From Halorubrum rutilum (GTDB taxonomy: Archaea; Halobacteriota; Halobacteria; Halobacteriales; Haloferacaceae): a stretch of 64,000 nt of DNA. How positions within the stretch are numbered: the stretch's first letter is position 1; every line of letters begins with the position of its first letter. The position numbers were made by a program, and so were the translations under genes. The notes under the pieces are model-generated. The model did no database searches and was not told the origin of the DNA. It saw only the letters and a program-made list of their open reading frames with translations. Location of the stretch: contig NZ_JANHDN010000005.1 in assembly GCF_024494565.1 (NCBI RefSeq), forward strand, positions 62,001-126,000, written 5' to 3'. Positions 25,884 to 34,193 of this stretch are shown here, piece after piece.

Positions 25884-26633
25884 ATGGAACTCCGCGACGC
25901 CACCGCAGACGACGTCGACGCGATCCGAGAAGTCGCCCGCGAATCGCTGATCGCCTCCTACGGTCACGCGGTCGACGAGGCGCTGCTCGCCGAGGCGGTC
26001 GACGAGTGGTACGACCGGGACGACCTCGTCGCGGACATCGACGACGGGACGACGGTGTGTCCCGTCGCCGTCGTCGACGACGCCGTGGTCGGGTTCGCCG
26101 AGAGCTACGTGGTCGGGCGGCGCGAGCGGGTCGGCGAGATCGACTGGCTCCACGTCCACCCGGACCACCGGGGCTCCGGCATCGGCTCCGCGCTCCTCGA
26201 ACGCGTCGAGGCGGAGCTCCGGGACGCCGACGTCGACCGCATCGAGGCGCGGGTCCTCGTCGCCAACGAGGTCGGGACCGCGTTCTACGAGGGCGAGGGG
26301 TACGAGCTGGTCGGCGAGCGGCGCGTGGAGATCGGCGAGGAGACGTTCGACGAGCGCGAGTACCGCAAACAGGTCAGCCGCCTGACGGGCATCTCTGAGG
26401 GCACCGTCGAGACGGCCGCCGGCGACACCGTCTACGTCGCCTTCGACGAGAGCGAGCGCGGCTCCGACGGTCCCTTCTACGTCGCCTACGCCGACCCCGA
26501 CCGAGAGCGGCGCTACGGCTACTTCTGCGGGAACTGCGAGGGGACCGACGTCGCCATCGACACGATGGACCGCATGGAGTGCGGCGACTGCGGGAACCGG
26601 CGGAAGCCGTCGCGCTGGGACGCCGCCTACTGA
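25884..26633 (+). CDS. GNAT acetyltransferase fused to a DUF5816-like zinc-ribbon domain
   Basis: The 249-residue protein has an N-terminal GNAT domain (1-155; motif A WLHVHPDHRGSGIGSALLERV, then ANEVGTAFYEGEGYELVGERRVEI) and a C-terminal domain (about 165-249) with two knuckles, FCGNCEG and ECGDCGNRRKPSRWDAAY, matching the small DUF5816 halobacterial family. The zinc ribbon may bind a protein or RNA target. Start at MELRDATADD is chosen over an ATG 33 bases upstream because GNAT homology begins there. Substrate unknown. Confidence 0.82.
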   Translation: MELRDATADDVDAIREVARESLIASYGHAVDEALLAEAVDEWYDRDDLVADIDDGTTVCPVAVVDDAVVGFAESYVVGRRERVGEIDWLHVHPDHRGSGIGSALLERVEAELRDADVDRIEARVLVANEVGTAFYEGEGYELVGERRVEIGEETFDEREYRKQVSRLTGISEGTVETAAGDTVYVAFDESERGSDGPFYVAYADPDRERRYGYFCGNCEGTDVAIDTMDRMECGDCGNRRKPSRWDAAY

Positions 26634-26673
26634 GCCGCGCGCGTCGCACCGCCTCGACCCGTAGCGATCCCCG

Positions 26674-27666
26674 CTACAGCGTCTCCTTCACGCCAAGCAC
26701 CCGCTCCTCAGCCTCGCGTCCGGGGTCCCACTCGCTCCCGTCGCGCTCGGCCTCCCGGTGCTCGGCGACGGTCCGCGCCATCGCCTCGTCGACCGGGGTC
26801 GACTCCCAGCCGAGGTCGGCGAGCGCGCACGTGTCGAGCAGGTGGGGGTACTCCCGGTAGAGCGGGAAGTCGTCGGGTTCGAGCCCGCCGGCCGCGAGCG
26901 CGTCGGCGCTCGCCGGCACGACCTCGGGATCGGCCCCGGCGGCCTCGGCGATCGCGTCCAGCGTCTCTTCGAGGGTGAACGCCCGCCGGTCGCCGACGTT
27001 GTAGGCGGCGCCGGGGTCGCCGCGCTCGGCGGCGATTCGGAGCGCGCTCGCCACGTCCTCGACGTACGCGCGGTGCCAGAGGTTCTGGCCGTCGCCGGGG
27101 ACGACGACGCGGTCGTGCGAGAGCACGCGGTCGATCCAGTAGTCGAGCCGCTCCGTGTAGTCGTACGGCCCGTAGACGACGCAGGGCCGGACCGCGGTCG
27201 CGCTGACGCCCTCCTCGGCGGCCTCGAACACGATCCGGTCGCCCTCGGCCTTCCGGTTCCCGTACGTCTCGTCGCTCTCGTCGGTCGCCTGTTCGTCGGT
27301 ACACGGCTCTAGCGGCGTCTCTCCCTCGCGCTTGGGGATCTCCTCGGCGGCGTAGCTCGACCCCGACGAGACGTACACGTAACCGTCGACGTCGGCGAAG
27401 ACGTCGACCGCAGTCGCCACGTCGTCGGGGCGGTAGGCGACGCAGTCGATCACGACGTCGGGCTCCGCGGAGAGCTTCGCCGTGCGCAGGGCGCGCTCGC
27501 TCGTCCGGTCGCCCTCGACGTGCGTCACGCGGTCGTCGTCGGCGAAGGGGTCCTCGCGGTTGCCGCGGTTGAGCATCGCCACGTCGTAGCCGTTCGCGAG
27601 CAGGTCGGAGACGGTGTGTCGCCCGATGAACCGGGTGCCGCCGACGACGAGCGCCGTGTCGGTCAT
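26674..27666 (-). CDS. NAD-dependent epimerase/dehydratase (extended SDR)
   Basis: The 330-residue protein has the Rossmann motif GGTRFIGRHTV (about 9-19), an acidic/basic beta2 end (AMLNRGN), VVIDCVAY, the catalytic SSGSSYAA with YGNRKAE (YxxxK) near 135-145, and VRPCVVYGPYDYTERLDYW. It resembles chloroplast stem-loop binding protein-like and mRNA-binding SDRs as well as sugar epimerases. WHRAYVEDVASAL is typical of NDP-sugar modifying SDRs. The substrate is not clear. Confidence 0.85.
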   Translation of the reverse strand: MTDTALVVGGTRFIGRHTVSDLLANGYDVAMLNRGNREDPFADDDRVTHVEGDRTSERALRTAKLSAEPDVVIDCVAYRPDDVATAVDVFADVDGYVYVSSGSSYAAEEIPKREGETPLEPCTDEQATDESDETYGNRKAEGDRIVFEAAEEGVSATAVRPCVVYGPYDYTERLDYWIDRVLSHDRVVVPGDGQNLWHRAYVEDVASALRIAAERGDPGAAYNVGDRRAFTLEETLDAIAEAAGADPEVVPASADALAAGGLEPDDFPLYREYPHLLDTCALADLGWESTPVDEAMARTVAEHREAERDGSEWDPGREAEERVLGVKETL

Positions 27667-27739
27667 ACGGGATCTGGGTCCGACGCACTCAAAAGCGTGA
27701 CCGAACCGAAACGGGTCGCGCAGCCGGGAGGCCGACGAC

Positions 27740-27886
27740 TCAGTCGCCGTACTTCGACCGCGGTCCGTCGCCGCGCCAGCGCCGGTAGAGGAGGTACGCT
27801 ATCCCGAGCCCGAGGAACCACGTCCCGACCCCGAACACCGCGTATCCGATCCCGATCAGGAAGTCGCCGGCCGGGAATCCGAGCAT
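27740..27886 (-). CDS. Small membrane protein
   Basis: A 48-residue reading (MLGFPAGDFLIGIGYAVFGV...) contains two hydrophobic stretches, FLIGIGYAVFGVGTWFLGLG and IAYLLYRRW, and ends in a basic-acidic tail (GDGPRSKYGD). It sits alone between the SDR gene and a divergent zinc-ribbon membrane protein, with codon usage like its neighbours. I recall similar short membrane proteins in halobacteria. No function can be assigned. Confidence 0.6.
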   Translation of the reverse strand: MLGFPAGDFLIGIGYAVFGVGTWFLGLGIAYLLYRRWRGDGPRSKYGD

Positions 27887-27965
27887 ATCTCGACTCGGCG
27901 TCTCGGCAACATAAACGCTCCGAGCGAGGGGCAGTTACACGGTCCCGAAGGTCGTATCCCGCCCC

Positions 27966-28460
27966 ATGACAGACCGCAGCCGCCGTCGGCCGTGGCTCGC
28001 CGCGCTGCTGGCGCTCGTCGTCTCCGGGCTCGGGCACGCCTACCTCCGCCGCTGGGCTCGCGCGCTCGGCTGGTACGTCGCGGTCACCGCGGCGGTCGTC
28101 GCGCTCGTTCCCGACGCGGCGGTCGACGGACTGATCGCCGGCGACGTGCCGCCGCTCGCCGACGTCGCGCCGGCCGTGCTCGTCGTCGCCGCCAGCGTGA
28201 TCGACGCGTACGTCACGGCGCACCGACAGAACCGCGAGTACGAACGCGAACGGCGGACGGCGTCGGAGCCGGCCGATCGGGAGGCGTCGGCGGAGCGGAT
28301 GGACGCCGCGTCGGGAACGAGCGCAACGACCGAGCCTCGGGACCCGCCGGCGTCCGACGAGACGCCCGACGCGGACGCGGCCCCGTGTCCGCACTGCGGC
28401 CGCGAGACCGATCCGTCCTTCGACTTCTGTCAGTGGTGCGCCGAGCCGATCGACGAGTGA
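27966..28460 (+). CDS. Membrane protein with C-terminal zinc ribbon
   Basis: The 164-residue protein has two or three membrane helices (LAALLALVVSGLGHAYLRRW, ALGWYVAVTAAVVALV, VAPAVLVVAASVIDAYV), a charged linker (about 88-135), and a C-terminal zinc ribbon CPHCGRETDPSFDFCQWCAEPI. The GxGHxYLxRW motif is typical of small TM2-like halobacterial proteins carrying a DUF7575-type ribbon. Function unknown; it may tether a soluble partner to the membrane. Confidence 0.75.
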   Translation: MTDRSRRRPWLAALLALVVSGLGHAYLRRWARALGWYVAVTAAVVALVPDAAVDGLIAGDVPPLADVAPAVLVVAASVIDAYVTAHRQNREYERERRTASEPADREASAERMDAASGTSATTEPRDPPASDETPDADAAPCPHCGRETDPSFDFCQWCAEPIDE

Positions 28461-28545
28461 GGTCGACCGAGAGAGCGACGCGCGAGCTATCGGAACGCGG
28501 TCGGCCTAGAAAAGAACCGTCGGAAACGGGACCGCGACCGCCGCC

Positions 28546-31044
28546 TCAGAAGAGGTAGAACAGCGGGAAGATGAACACCCAGACGATGTCGACGAAGTGC
28601 CAGTAGAGGCCGAAGTACTCCACCGGCCGCTCGTCGTCCATGTAGTGGCCCTGGTAGGCCCGGACGAACAGGTAGCAGGCGATCAGGAGTCCCCCGACGA
28701 CGTGGATGCCGTGAAGTCCCGTGGTGACGTAGTAGATCGACGCCTGCACCGGGTCGCCGTACGGGTTCTGCGCGATGAGGACGCCCACGTCGTATATCTC
28801 GTGGTGCCACTCCCACATCTTGATCGCCAGGAAGGTGAACCCGAGCAGGATCGTCGCGCCGAGCGAGGCCAACAGCCCCTTCCGGCTCTCTCGGTGGGCC
28901 GCGACGAGCGCCAGGATCACCGTGAACGAGGAGGTGATCAGCACGAACGTGTTGATGAGCCCCGGGAGTGACTCCGTCAGCGGCTCCCACGTCATCCAGC
29001 CGGCGTTGTACCGGACGAAGATGGCCGCCGAGAGGAACGCCCCGAAGACGATGACGTCGGACGCTAGGAAGAACCACATCCCCAGCTTCACCTTCTCGAC
29101 GCCGTTGAACGGCCACCGCTCGGCGAACTCGCTCGGTGGCGCGTAGAAGTCCTCTAACCCCCACATCACGCCGGACGCGACCAGCCCGACGAAGCCGACG
29201 AGGATGAACGTCGGGTAGAGGAAGCTCGAAATCTCGACGCTCGTCGACGCGAGCGACTCGCCGACGATGAACGTGACCGAGTCGGCGAACCCGGAGAGCC
29301 CGAACATGAAGAACGCGGTCATCAGCGAGAGGGCGAACGGCCAGATGCTCGCGTGGCTCGGGTGTTTGTCCCAGTACGGGTACTCCTTGATGTGGTCCGA
29401 GTGCGTGTCGCCGCCGTCGGTCGCGGCGTTCCCGTCGCCGTCGGTCTTCACCGCGGGCCCGCCGTCGGGGACGAAGTCCTTCACGAACTCGAGCTTCCCG
29501 GACGCGTACGACGGCCGGTTCGGCCAGTTTTCGAGCGGCGGCGGCGAGGAGACCGCCCACTCGGCGGTCCGCGAGTAGTCCCACGGGTTGTCGCCCGCCT
29601 CGGGGCCGGAGACGTACGACTTCGCGAAGTTGTAGAACATGATAAAGAAGGAGAACCCGAGGATGAACGCCCCGATCGTCCCGATCTGGTGGAACGACTG
29701 GAACTCGGGGTTGTACTCGAAGACGCGGCGCGGGGTCTCCCAGGCGAGGAACATGGAGAAGTACACCATGTTGAAGCTGACGAAGAAGATCACGAAGTGG
29801 AGCTTCCCCAGCAGCTCGTCGTACATCTTCCCCGTGATCTTCGGGAACCAGTAGTAGGCCCCGCCGAACAGCGCCGTCGCCCCCCCGAACATCACGTAGT
29901 GGAAGTGCGCGACCACCCAGTAGGTGCCGCGGAACTCGTAGTCGAGGACGATGGCGCCGAGGAACACCCCGGTGATGCCCCCGAGAATGAACAGCAGGAG
30001 CGCGCCGAACGCGAAGAGGAACGGCGTCGTGAACTGGATCCGCCCCTTGATCAGCGTGTAGATCAGCGAGAAGACGACGAGGTCGAAGGGGAGCGAGATG
30101 CCGATGGTTGTCGCCATCATCAGCGTCTTGATCTCCAGGTTGATCGTCGTGAGGAACATGTGGTGCATCCACACGAGGAACGACTGGACGGAGATGAGAC
30201 AGATGGAGATGATGACCCACTTCCGGCCGACGAGCCGGCGGCCGGAGAACGTCTGGAACAGCTCCAACATGACGCCGAGCGCCGGGAAGAAGACGATGTA
30301 CACCTCCGGGTGACCGAAGAACCAGAACAGGTGCCCCCACAGGAGGGAGCCGCCCTCAGTCGCCGAGAAGTACACCGAGCCGAGCACGCGGTCGGCGGCG
30401 AGGATAAGCCCCGCGGCGAGCATCGCGGCGAACGCGAACAGCATCATCCACACGGTCGCGAGGATGCTCCACGTGAACATCGGCATGTCCATGATCCCCA
30501 TCCCCTCGGCGCGCGAGTGGTGGATCGACACGAGGAAGTTCACCGACGAGGCGGTGACTCCGATGATGAACACCGCGAGCGCGAGGACTGCCCCCGTCGA
30601 CCCGATGCTCGGCGTGTACATCGGGATGTTGAGCGGGGCGTACATCGTCCAGCCGGCGCTCAGCGTGCCGCCCTGGAAGAAGCTGACTCCCAGCAGTACG
30701 CCGGAGAACAGGTACATCCAGTACGAGAGCGCGTTCAGCCGCGGGAAGGCCAAGTCGTCGGCACCGATCTGGAGCGGGACGAAGTAGTTCGCGAAGCCGA
30801 AGGCGAACGGCGAGAGGAACCAGAACACCATTATCAGCCCGTGGGCCGTCACCGCTTCGTTGTACGCGAGTCCGGAGAGCACCTGGTTCGCGGGGTCCCA
30901 GAGCTGAACGCGGATCAGCAGCGCCAGCACGCCGCCGAACAGCAGGAAGAACAGCGCGGTGATCGTGTAGAGGATGCCGACGTCCTTGTGGTTCGTCGTC
31001 ACGAGCCAGCGCTTGACGGAGGTCGTCGGCGGGAGCTCGCTCAC
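28546..31044 (-). CDS. coxA: Cytochrome c oxidase subunit I/III fusion (aa3-type heme-copper oxidase)
   Basis: The 832-residue protein joins subunit I (about 1-560) and subunit III (about 620-832). Subunit I has heme a ligand His in AVTAHGLIMVFWFL, the CuB/Tyr motif WFFGHPEVYIVFFP, the CuB HH pair in VWMHHMFLT and the heme His pair in VVAHFHYVMFG. A charged linker (KTDGDGNAATDGGD) joins it to a seven-helix subunit III ending YFGLYWHFVDIVWVFIFPLFYLF. Fusion of I and III is known in archaea and some bacteria. It overlaps coxB by four bases, so II and I/III are co-translated. Confidence 0.95.
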   Translation of the reverse strand: MSELPPTTSVKRWLVTTNHKDVGILYTITALFFLLFGGVLALLIRVQLWDPANQVLSGLAYNEAVTAHGLIMVFWFLSPFAFGFANYFVPLQIGADDLAFPRLNALSYWMYLFSGVLLGVSFFQGGTLSAGWTMYAPLNIPMYTPSIGSTGAVLALAVFIIGVTASSVNFLVSIHHSRAEGMGIMDMPMFTWSILATVWMMLFAFAAMLAAGLILAADRVLGSVYFSATEGGSLLWGHLFWFFGHPEVYIVFFPALGVMLELFQTFSGRRLVGRKWVIISICLISVQSFLVWMHHMFLTTINLEIKTLMMATTIGISLPFDLVVFSLIYTLIKGRIQFTTPFLFAFGALLLFILGGITGVFLGAIVLDYEFRGTYWVVAHFHYVMFGGATALFGGAYYWFPKITGKMYDELLGKLHFVIFFVSFNMVYFSMFLAWETPRRVFEYNPEFQSFHQIGTIGAFILGFSFFIMFYNFAKSYVSGPEAGDNPWDYSRTAEWAVSSPPPLENWPNRPSYASGKLEFVKDFVPDGGPAVKTDGDGNAATDGGDTHSDHIKEYPYWDKHPSHASIWPFALSLMTAFFMFGLSGFADSVTFIVGESLASTSVEISSFLYPTFILVGFVGLVASGVMWGLEDFYAPPSEFAERWPFNGVEKVKLGMWFFLASDVIVFGAFLSAAIFVRYNAGWMTWEPLTESLPGLINTFVLITSSFTVILALVAAHRESRKGLLASLGATILLGFTFLAIKMWEWHHEIYDVGVLIAQNPYGDPVQASIYYVTTGLHGIHVVGGLLIACYLFVRAYQGHYMDDERPVEYFGLYWHFVDIVWVFIFPLFYLF

Positions 31045-31814
31045 GCGGGAACACCCCCAACGGCGGCGCTCACGCTCGCGCTGGAGGAGTTACCCTCCGC
31101 GGCGTCGCCGCCCGTCTCCTCGTACCACTCCCGCCACTCGTCCTGCGGGAGGACCGTGATCTGCCCTTTCATCGCCGAGTGCCCCTGTCCGCACAGCTCG
31201 AAGCACTCGACCCTGTACGTCGCCTCACCGCCCTGCGCCTCGACCTCCTCGGAACTCACGGAGAACCAGTTGGAGTTGGTCTCTCCGGGGATAGCGTCGG
31301 ATTTTATCCGCAACTCCGACGAGCCGAAGTTGTGCCAGACGTCGCGTGAGGTCACCTCGATGTCGATGCGCTGGTCGGCCGGCACGACCATCTCGCCGGT
31401 CGTGGTGTGACCGTTCGGATACTCGTACTCCCAGCCGAACTGATACCCCTCGACGAGGATCTCGATATCGCCCTCGTCACCCGTGTCGGGGCCCTCCTCG
31501 ACGTAGAGGAGGATGCCGTACGCGTACACGACGAGACTGATGACGACGATCGCGCTCAGCCCGAACGACAGGAACAGCTTCTTCGCCTTCGGACCGCCCT
31601 GTCCCGTCGGGAGTTCGCCGACCGTCGGCGCGTCGAAGCTCTCTTTCGGTTCGCCTCCGTCGTCGCGGTACTTGTACACGTTCCACAGCGTGTATGCGAC
31701 GACGATCGTCCCGACGAGCGTCCCGAGCGCGAGGAAGACGAAGAATATCTCCTCGAACACCTCCGCCTGCGCGCGCCAGTCGCCCCCGGGTTGCAGGATA
31801 ATTGGATCTATCAT
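31041..31814 (-). CDS. coxB: Cytochrome c oxidase subunit II
   Basis: The 257-residue protein has an N-terminal hairpin of two membrane helices (EIFFVFLALGTLVGTIVVAYTLW and FLSFGLSAIVVISLVVYAYGILLYV) and an outside cupredoxin domain with the CuA site: His in VWHNFGSSELRI, then CFELCGQGHSAM with two Cys, Glu, His and Met. It receives electrons, here probably from a halocyanin, and passes them to subunit I. It is first in the operon, upstream of the I/III fusion. The upstream region holds paired direct repeats. Confidence 0.95.
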   Translation of the reverse strand: MIDPIILQPGGDWRAQAEVFEEIFFVFLALGTLVGTIVVAYTLWNVYKYRDDGGEPKESFDAPTVGELPTGQGGPKAKKLFLSFGLSAIVVISLVVYAYGILLYVEEGPDTGDEGDIEILVEGYQFGWEYEYPNGHTTTGEMVVPADQRIDIEVTSRDVWHNFGSSELRIKSDAIPGETNSNWFSVSSEEVEAQGGEATYRVECFELCGQGHSAMKGQITVLPQDEWREWYEETGGDAAEGNSSSASVSAAVGGVPA

Positions 31815-31825
31815 GTTCCTCTATC

Positions 31826-31866
31826 AGCTCTTGACTCACACTTGGCGATGGCACACTTAGCTCTTG
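31826..31866 (-). promoter_or_regulatory. Paired direct repeats upstream of the oxidase operon
   Basis: On the plus strand AGCTCTTG (31826-31833) and CACACTT (31837-31843) are followed by CACACTT (31852-31858) and AGCTCTTG (31859-31866). The block sits 12-52 bases before the coxB start codon and could be a regulator site controlling oxidase expression. Confidence 0.5.
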
Positions 31867-31998
31867 TGTAGCGCGACCGGAAACCCCGTGTCCGCCCCCC
31901 GATCCGACGCCTCTCCGACGGGGACGAAGAGCCGATCCGAACGCGTATACGAAGGCTATTTGTACACGCGAACGGACCGCCTAACAACGAACCCCACC

Positions 31999-32454
31999 AT
32001 GGTCTCACTCACGCTCTTGAGCACGGCACTAATGGGGCTGCTCGCCGCGGCCACCTTCCTCGCCGTCGCGAAGGTCGGCGCGCGGCGGACGGCGCCCGGG
32101 ACGGACGCGTCGCACGACAGATACGCCGTCGTCGTCGGCGCGCTCCGCGACTTCGTCCGCCGGCCGGTCGTGTGGGCCGTCACCTTCGTCGTCGTCACGG
32201 TCGGCATCGGCGCTGTCGCGCTGCTCGCGGTCGGCAGCTTCGGGCTCCCGGAGGGGCTTTCCGGCAGCCTCCTCGGCGTCACCTACGCCGCGGTCGGGCT
32301 GCTCGTGACCGGCTTCGTCTTCCTCGGCGCCTACTTCAGCGCCCGGGGGCGCGGGCTCGGGAACGCGCACGGCGTCGCGGCGGGCTCGTTCGCCGCGGGG
32401 CTCGTCTTCCTCGTCCTCATCGCGGTCCAGCTCCTCGTCGGCGTCATCGGCTGA
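31999..32454 (+). CDS. Four-helix membrane protein next to the cytochrome oxidase operon
   Basis: The 151-residue protein has four hydrophobic segments: LTLLSTALMGLLAAATFLAVA, VVWAVTFVVVTVGIGAVALLAV, LLGVTYAAVGLLVTGFVFLGAYF and GSFAAGLVFLVLIAVQLLVGVIG. No metal-ligand pattern is evident. It is divergent from coxB with 184 bases between. I recall proteins of this type next to oxidase genes in other halobacteria, so a role in oxidase assembly is possible but unproven. The start follows an AT-rich region; an in-frame upstream extension is not hydrophobic. Confidence 0.7.
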   Translation: MVSLTLLSTALMGLLAAATFLAVAKVGARRTAPGTDASHDRYAVVVGALRDFVRRPVVWAVTFVVVTVGIGAVALLAVGSFGLPEGLSGSLLGVTYAAVGLLVTGFVFLGAYFSARGRGLGNAHGVAAGSFAAGLVFLVLIAVQLLVGVIG

Positions 32455-32596
32455 GTGCGGTCCCGTCGATCCGTTCCCGTCGCGCCCCGCGAGACGACCG
32501 CGTCCCGGTCAGCGTCTCAGATCTCCTCGGCGAACGGTCGGCGAAGAAACCGCGACCCGGCGACCGCGACTCCCTTCCCGGACCGCGCCGACCTCC

Positions 32597-32797
32597 CTAC
32601 GCGACCGCGACGCCGTTCCGCGCGAGGAAGTCGCTCGCGGCCTTGATCTCGACCGGGCTGCCGATGATCCGACAGTAGCCGTCGGCCTCCACGACCGTCA
32701 CGGTGAACCGCTCCCGGAACCGCCCGCCGATGCCGTCGAGGGCGCGACACGGGAGGACGATCTGCGTGCTGTCACGGAGGCTCGACGGATCGGGCAT
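32597..32797 (-). CDS. Small conserved haloarchaeal protein
   Basis: The 66-residue protein (MPDPSSLRDSTQIVLPCRALD...) has a compact alpha-beta composition with the conserved end CRIIGSPVEIKAASDFLARNGVAV. I recall this as a short halobacterial family (similar to the VNG_1110C group) without known function. The start at 32797 is chosen because that N-terminus is typical of relatives. It is divergent from the DRG GTPase gene. Confidence 0.7.
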   Translation of the reverse strand: MPDPSSLRDSTQIVLPCRALDGIGGRFRERFTVTVVEADGYCRIIGSPVEIKAASDFLARNGVAVA

Positions 32798-33012
32798 TCG
32801 ACGTGCGTGTGGGTCGCGCGTGGCGGATAATAACCGTATCGAAGTATCGACACGATCGCGGCCGACTCGCACGGACCGTCGAGACGGACTCGAACGGACC
32901 GCCGCGAGAGTCGCACGGACCGCCGCAGCGGGCGGATCCCGGAGGGCTCTCGCGGACCGCGGCGGCCGGTCCCCGACCGGTCTGCGAACCCTCCGACGGA
33001 CCGAAGGAACAC

Positions 33013-33019
33013 CTTTAAC
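33013..33019 (+). promoter_or_regulatory. TATA-like box of the DRG GTPase gene
   Basis: CTTTAAC lies 26-32 nt before the ATG at 33045, as expected for a leaderless transcript. It supports this start over a longer in-frame reading upstream. Confidence 0.6.
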
Positions 33020-33044
33020 GAGGCGAACGGCCGACAGTACGCCA

Positions 33045-34154
33045 ATGGGACTGGAAGAGGAGATCGAGGACCTCCGCGAGGAGATCGCCGAGACGCCCTA
33101 CAACAAGGCCACGGAGGCCCACATCGGGCGCCTGAAGGCGAAGCTCGCGGAGAAGAAGGAGAAGCTGGAGAACCAGTCCTCCGCCGGCGGCGGCCACGGC
33201 TATGCGGTCGAGAAGCACGGCGACGCCACGGTCGCCTTGGTCGGGTTCCCGAGCGTGGGCAAGTCCACCCTCATCAACGCCCTCACCAACGCCGACAGCG
33301 AGGTCGGCTCCTACGAGTTCACGACGCTCGACGTCAACCCCGGCATGCTGAAGTACCGCGGCGCGAACATCCAGATCCTCGACGTGCCGGGGCTGATCGA
33401 GGGCGCCGCGGGCGGCCGCGGCGGCGGGAAGGAGGTGCTCTCGGTCGTCCGGACCGCAGACCTCGTGGTGTTCATGCTCTCCGTCTTCGAGATCGAGCAG
33501 TACGACCGGCTCCGCGAGGAGCTGTACGCGACCAACATCCGCCTCGACACGGAGCCGCCGAACATCAACATCCGGAAGACGCACAAGGACGGGCTCGGCG
33601 TGACGATGAGCGACGAGGTGAGCCTCGACGAGGAGACGGTCAAGCAGGTGCTCCGCGAGTACGGGTACGTCAACGCGAAGGTGACGATCCCCCACGACCT
33701 CACGATCGACGAGCTCGTCGACGCCGTGATGGACAACCGGGAGTACCTCCCGTCGATGGTCACGGTGAACAAGGCCGACCTCATCGACAGGAGCTACCTC
33801 CCGACCGTCAAGGAGGAGCTCCGCGAGCGCGACCTCGACCCCGACGACGTGCTCTTCATCTCCGCCGAGAAGGAGCTCGGGCTCGACGGGCTCAAGGAGC
33901 GCCTCTGGGAGGAGCTCGGCGTCATCCGGATCTACATGGACAAGCCCGGCCGCGGCGTCGACTACGAGGAGCCGCTCATCCTCTTCGAGGGCGACACGGT
34001 CGGCGACGCCTGCGCGAAGATCGGCGGGGAGTTCGACGAGCGGTTCAAGTTCGCGCGCGTCTCCGGCCCGAGCGCGAAACACGACGACCAGCAGGTCGGG
34101 AAGGGCCACGAGCTGGCCGACGAGGACGTGCTCCGGATCGTCGCGCGGAAGTGA
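33045..34154 (+). CDS. DRG-family GTP-binding protein (Obg-like, TGS domain)
   Basis: The 369-residue protein has an N-terminal helical lysine-rich segment (IEDLREEIAETPYNKATEAHIGRLKAKLAEKKEKLE, about 5-40), G1 GFPSVGKSTL, G2 T in YEFTTLDVNPG, G3 DVPGLIEGAA, G4 NKAD and a C-terminal TGS domain (IRIYMDKPGRGVDYEEPLILFEGDTVGDAC). This is the Rbg/DRG family, which binds ribosomes and is conserved in archaea and eukaryotes. Role in translation or stress is from the family. A TATA-like box supports the start. Confidence 0.93.
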   Translation: MGLEEEIEDLREEIAETPYNKATEAHIGRLKAKLAEKKEKLENQSSAGGGHGYAVEKHGDATVALVGFPSVGKSTLINALTNADSEVGSYEFTTLDVNPGMLKYRGANIQILDVPGLIEGAAGGRGGGKEVLSVVRTADLVVFMLSVFEIEQYDRLREELYATNIRLDTEPPNINIRKTHKDGLGVTMSDEVSLDEETVKQVLREYGYVNAKVTIPHDLTIDELVDAVMDNREYLPSMVTVNKADLIDRSYLPTVKEELRERDLDPDDVLFISAEKELGLDGLKERLWEELGVIRIYMDKPGRGVDYEEPLILFEGDTVGDACAKIGGEFDERFKFARVSGPSAKHDDQQVGKGHELADEDVLRIVARK

Positions 34155-34193
34155 GGGCGCGACCGCTCGGCGGTCGCGGAAGCGGCTCGGAGG

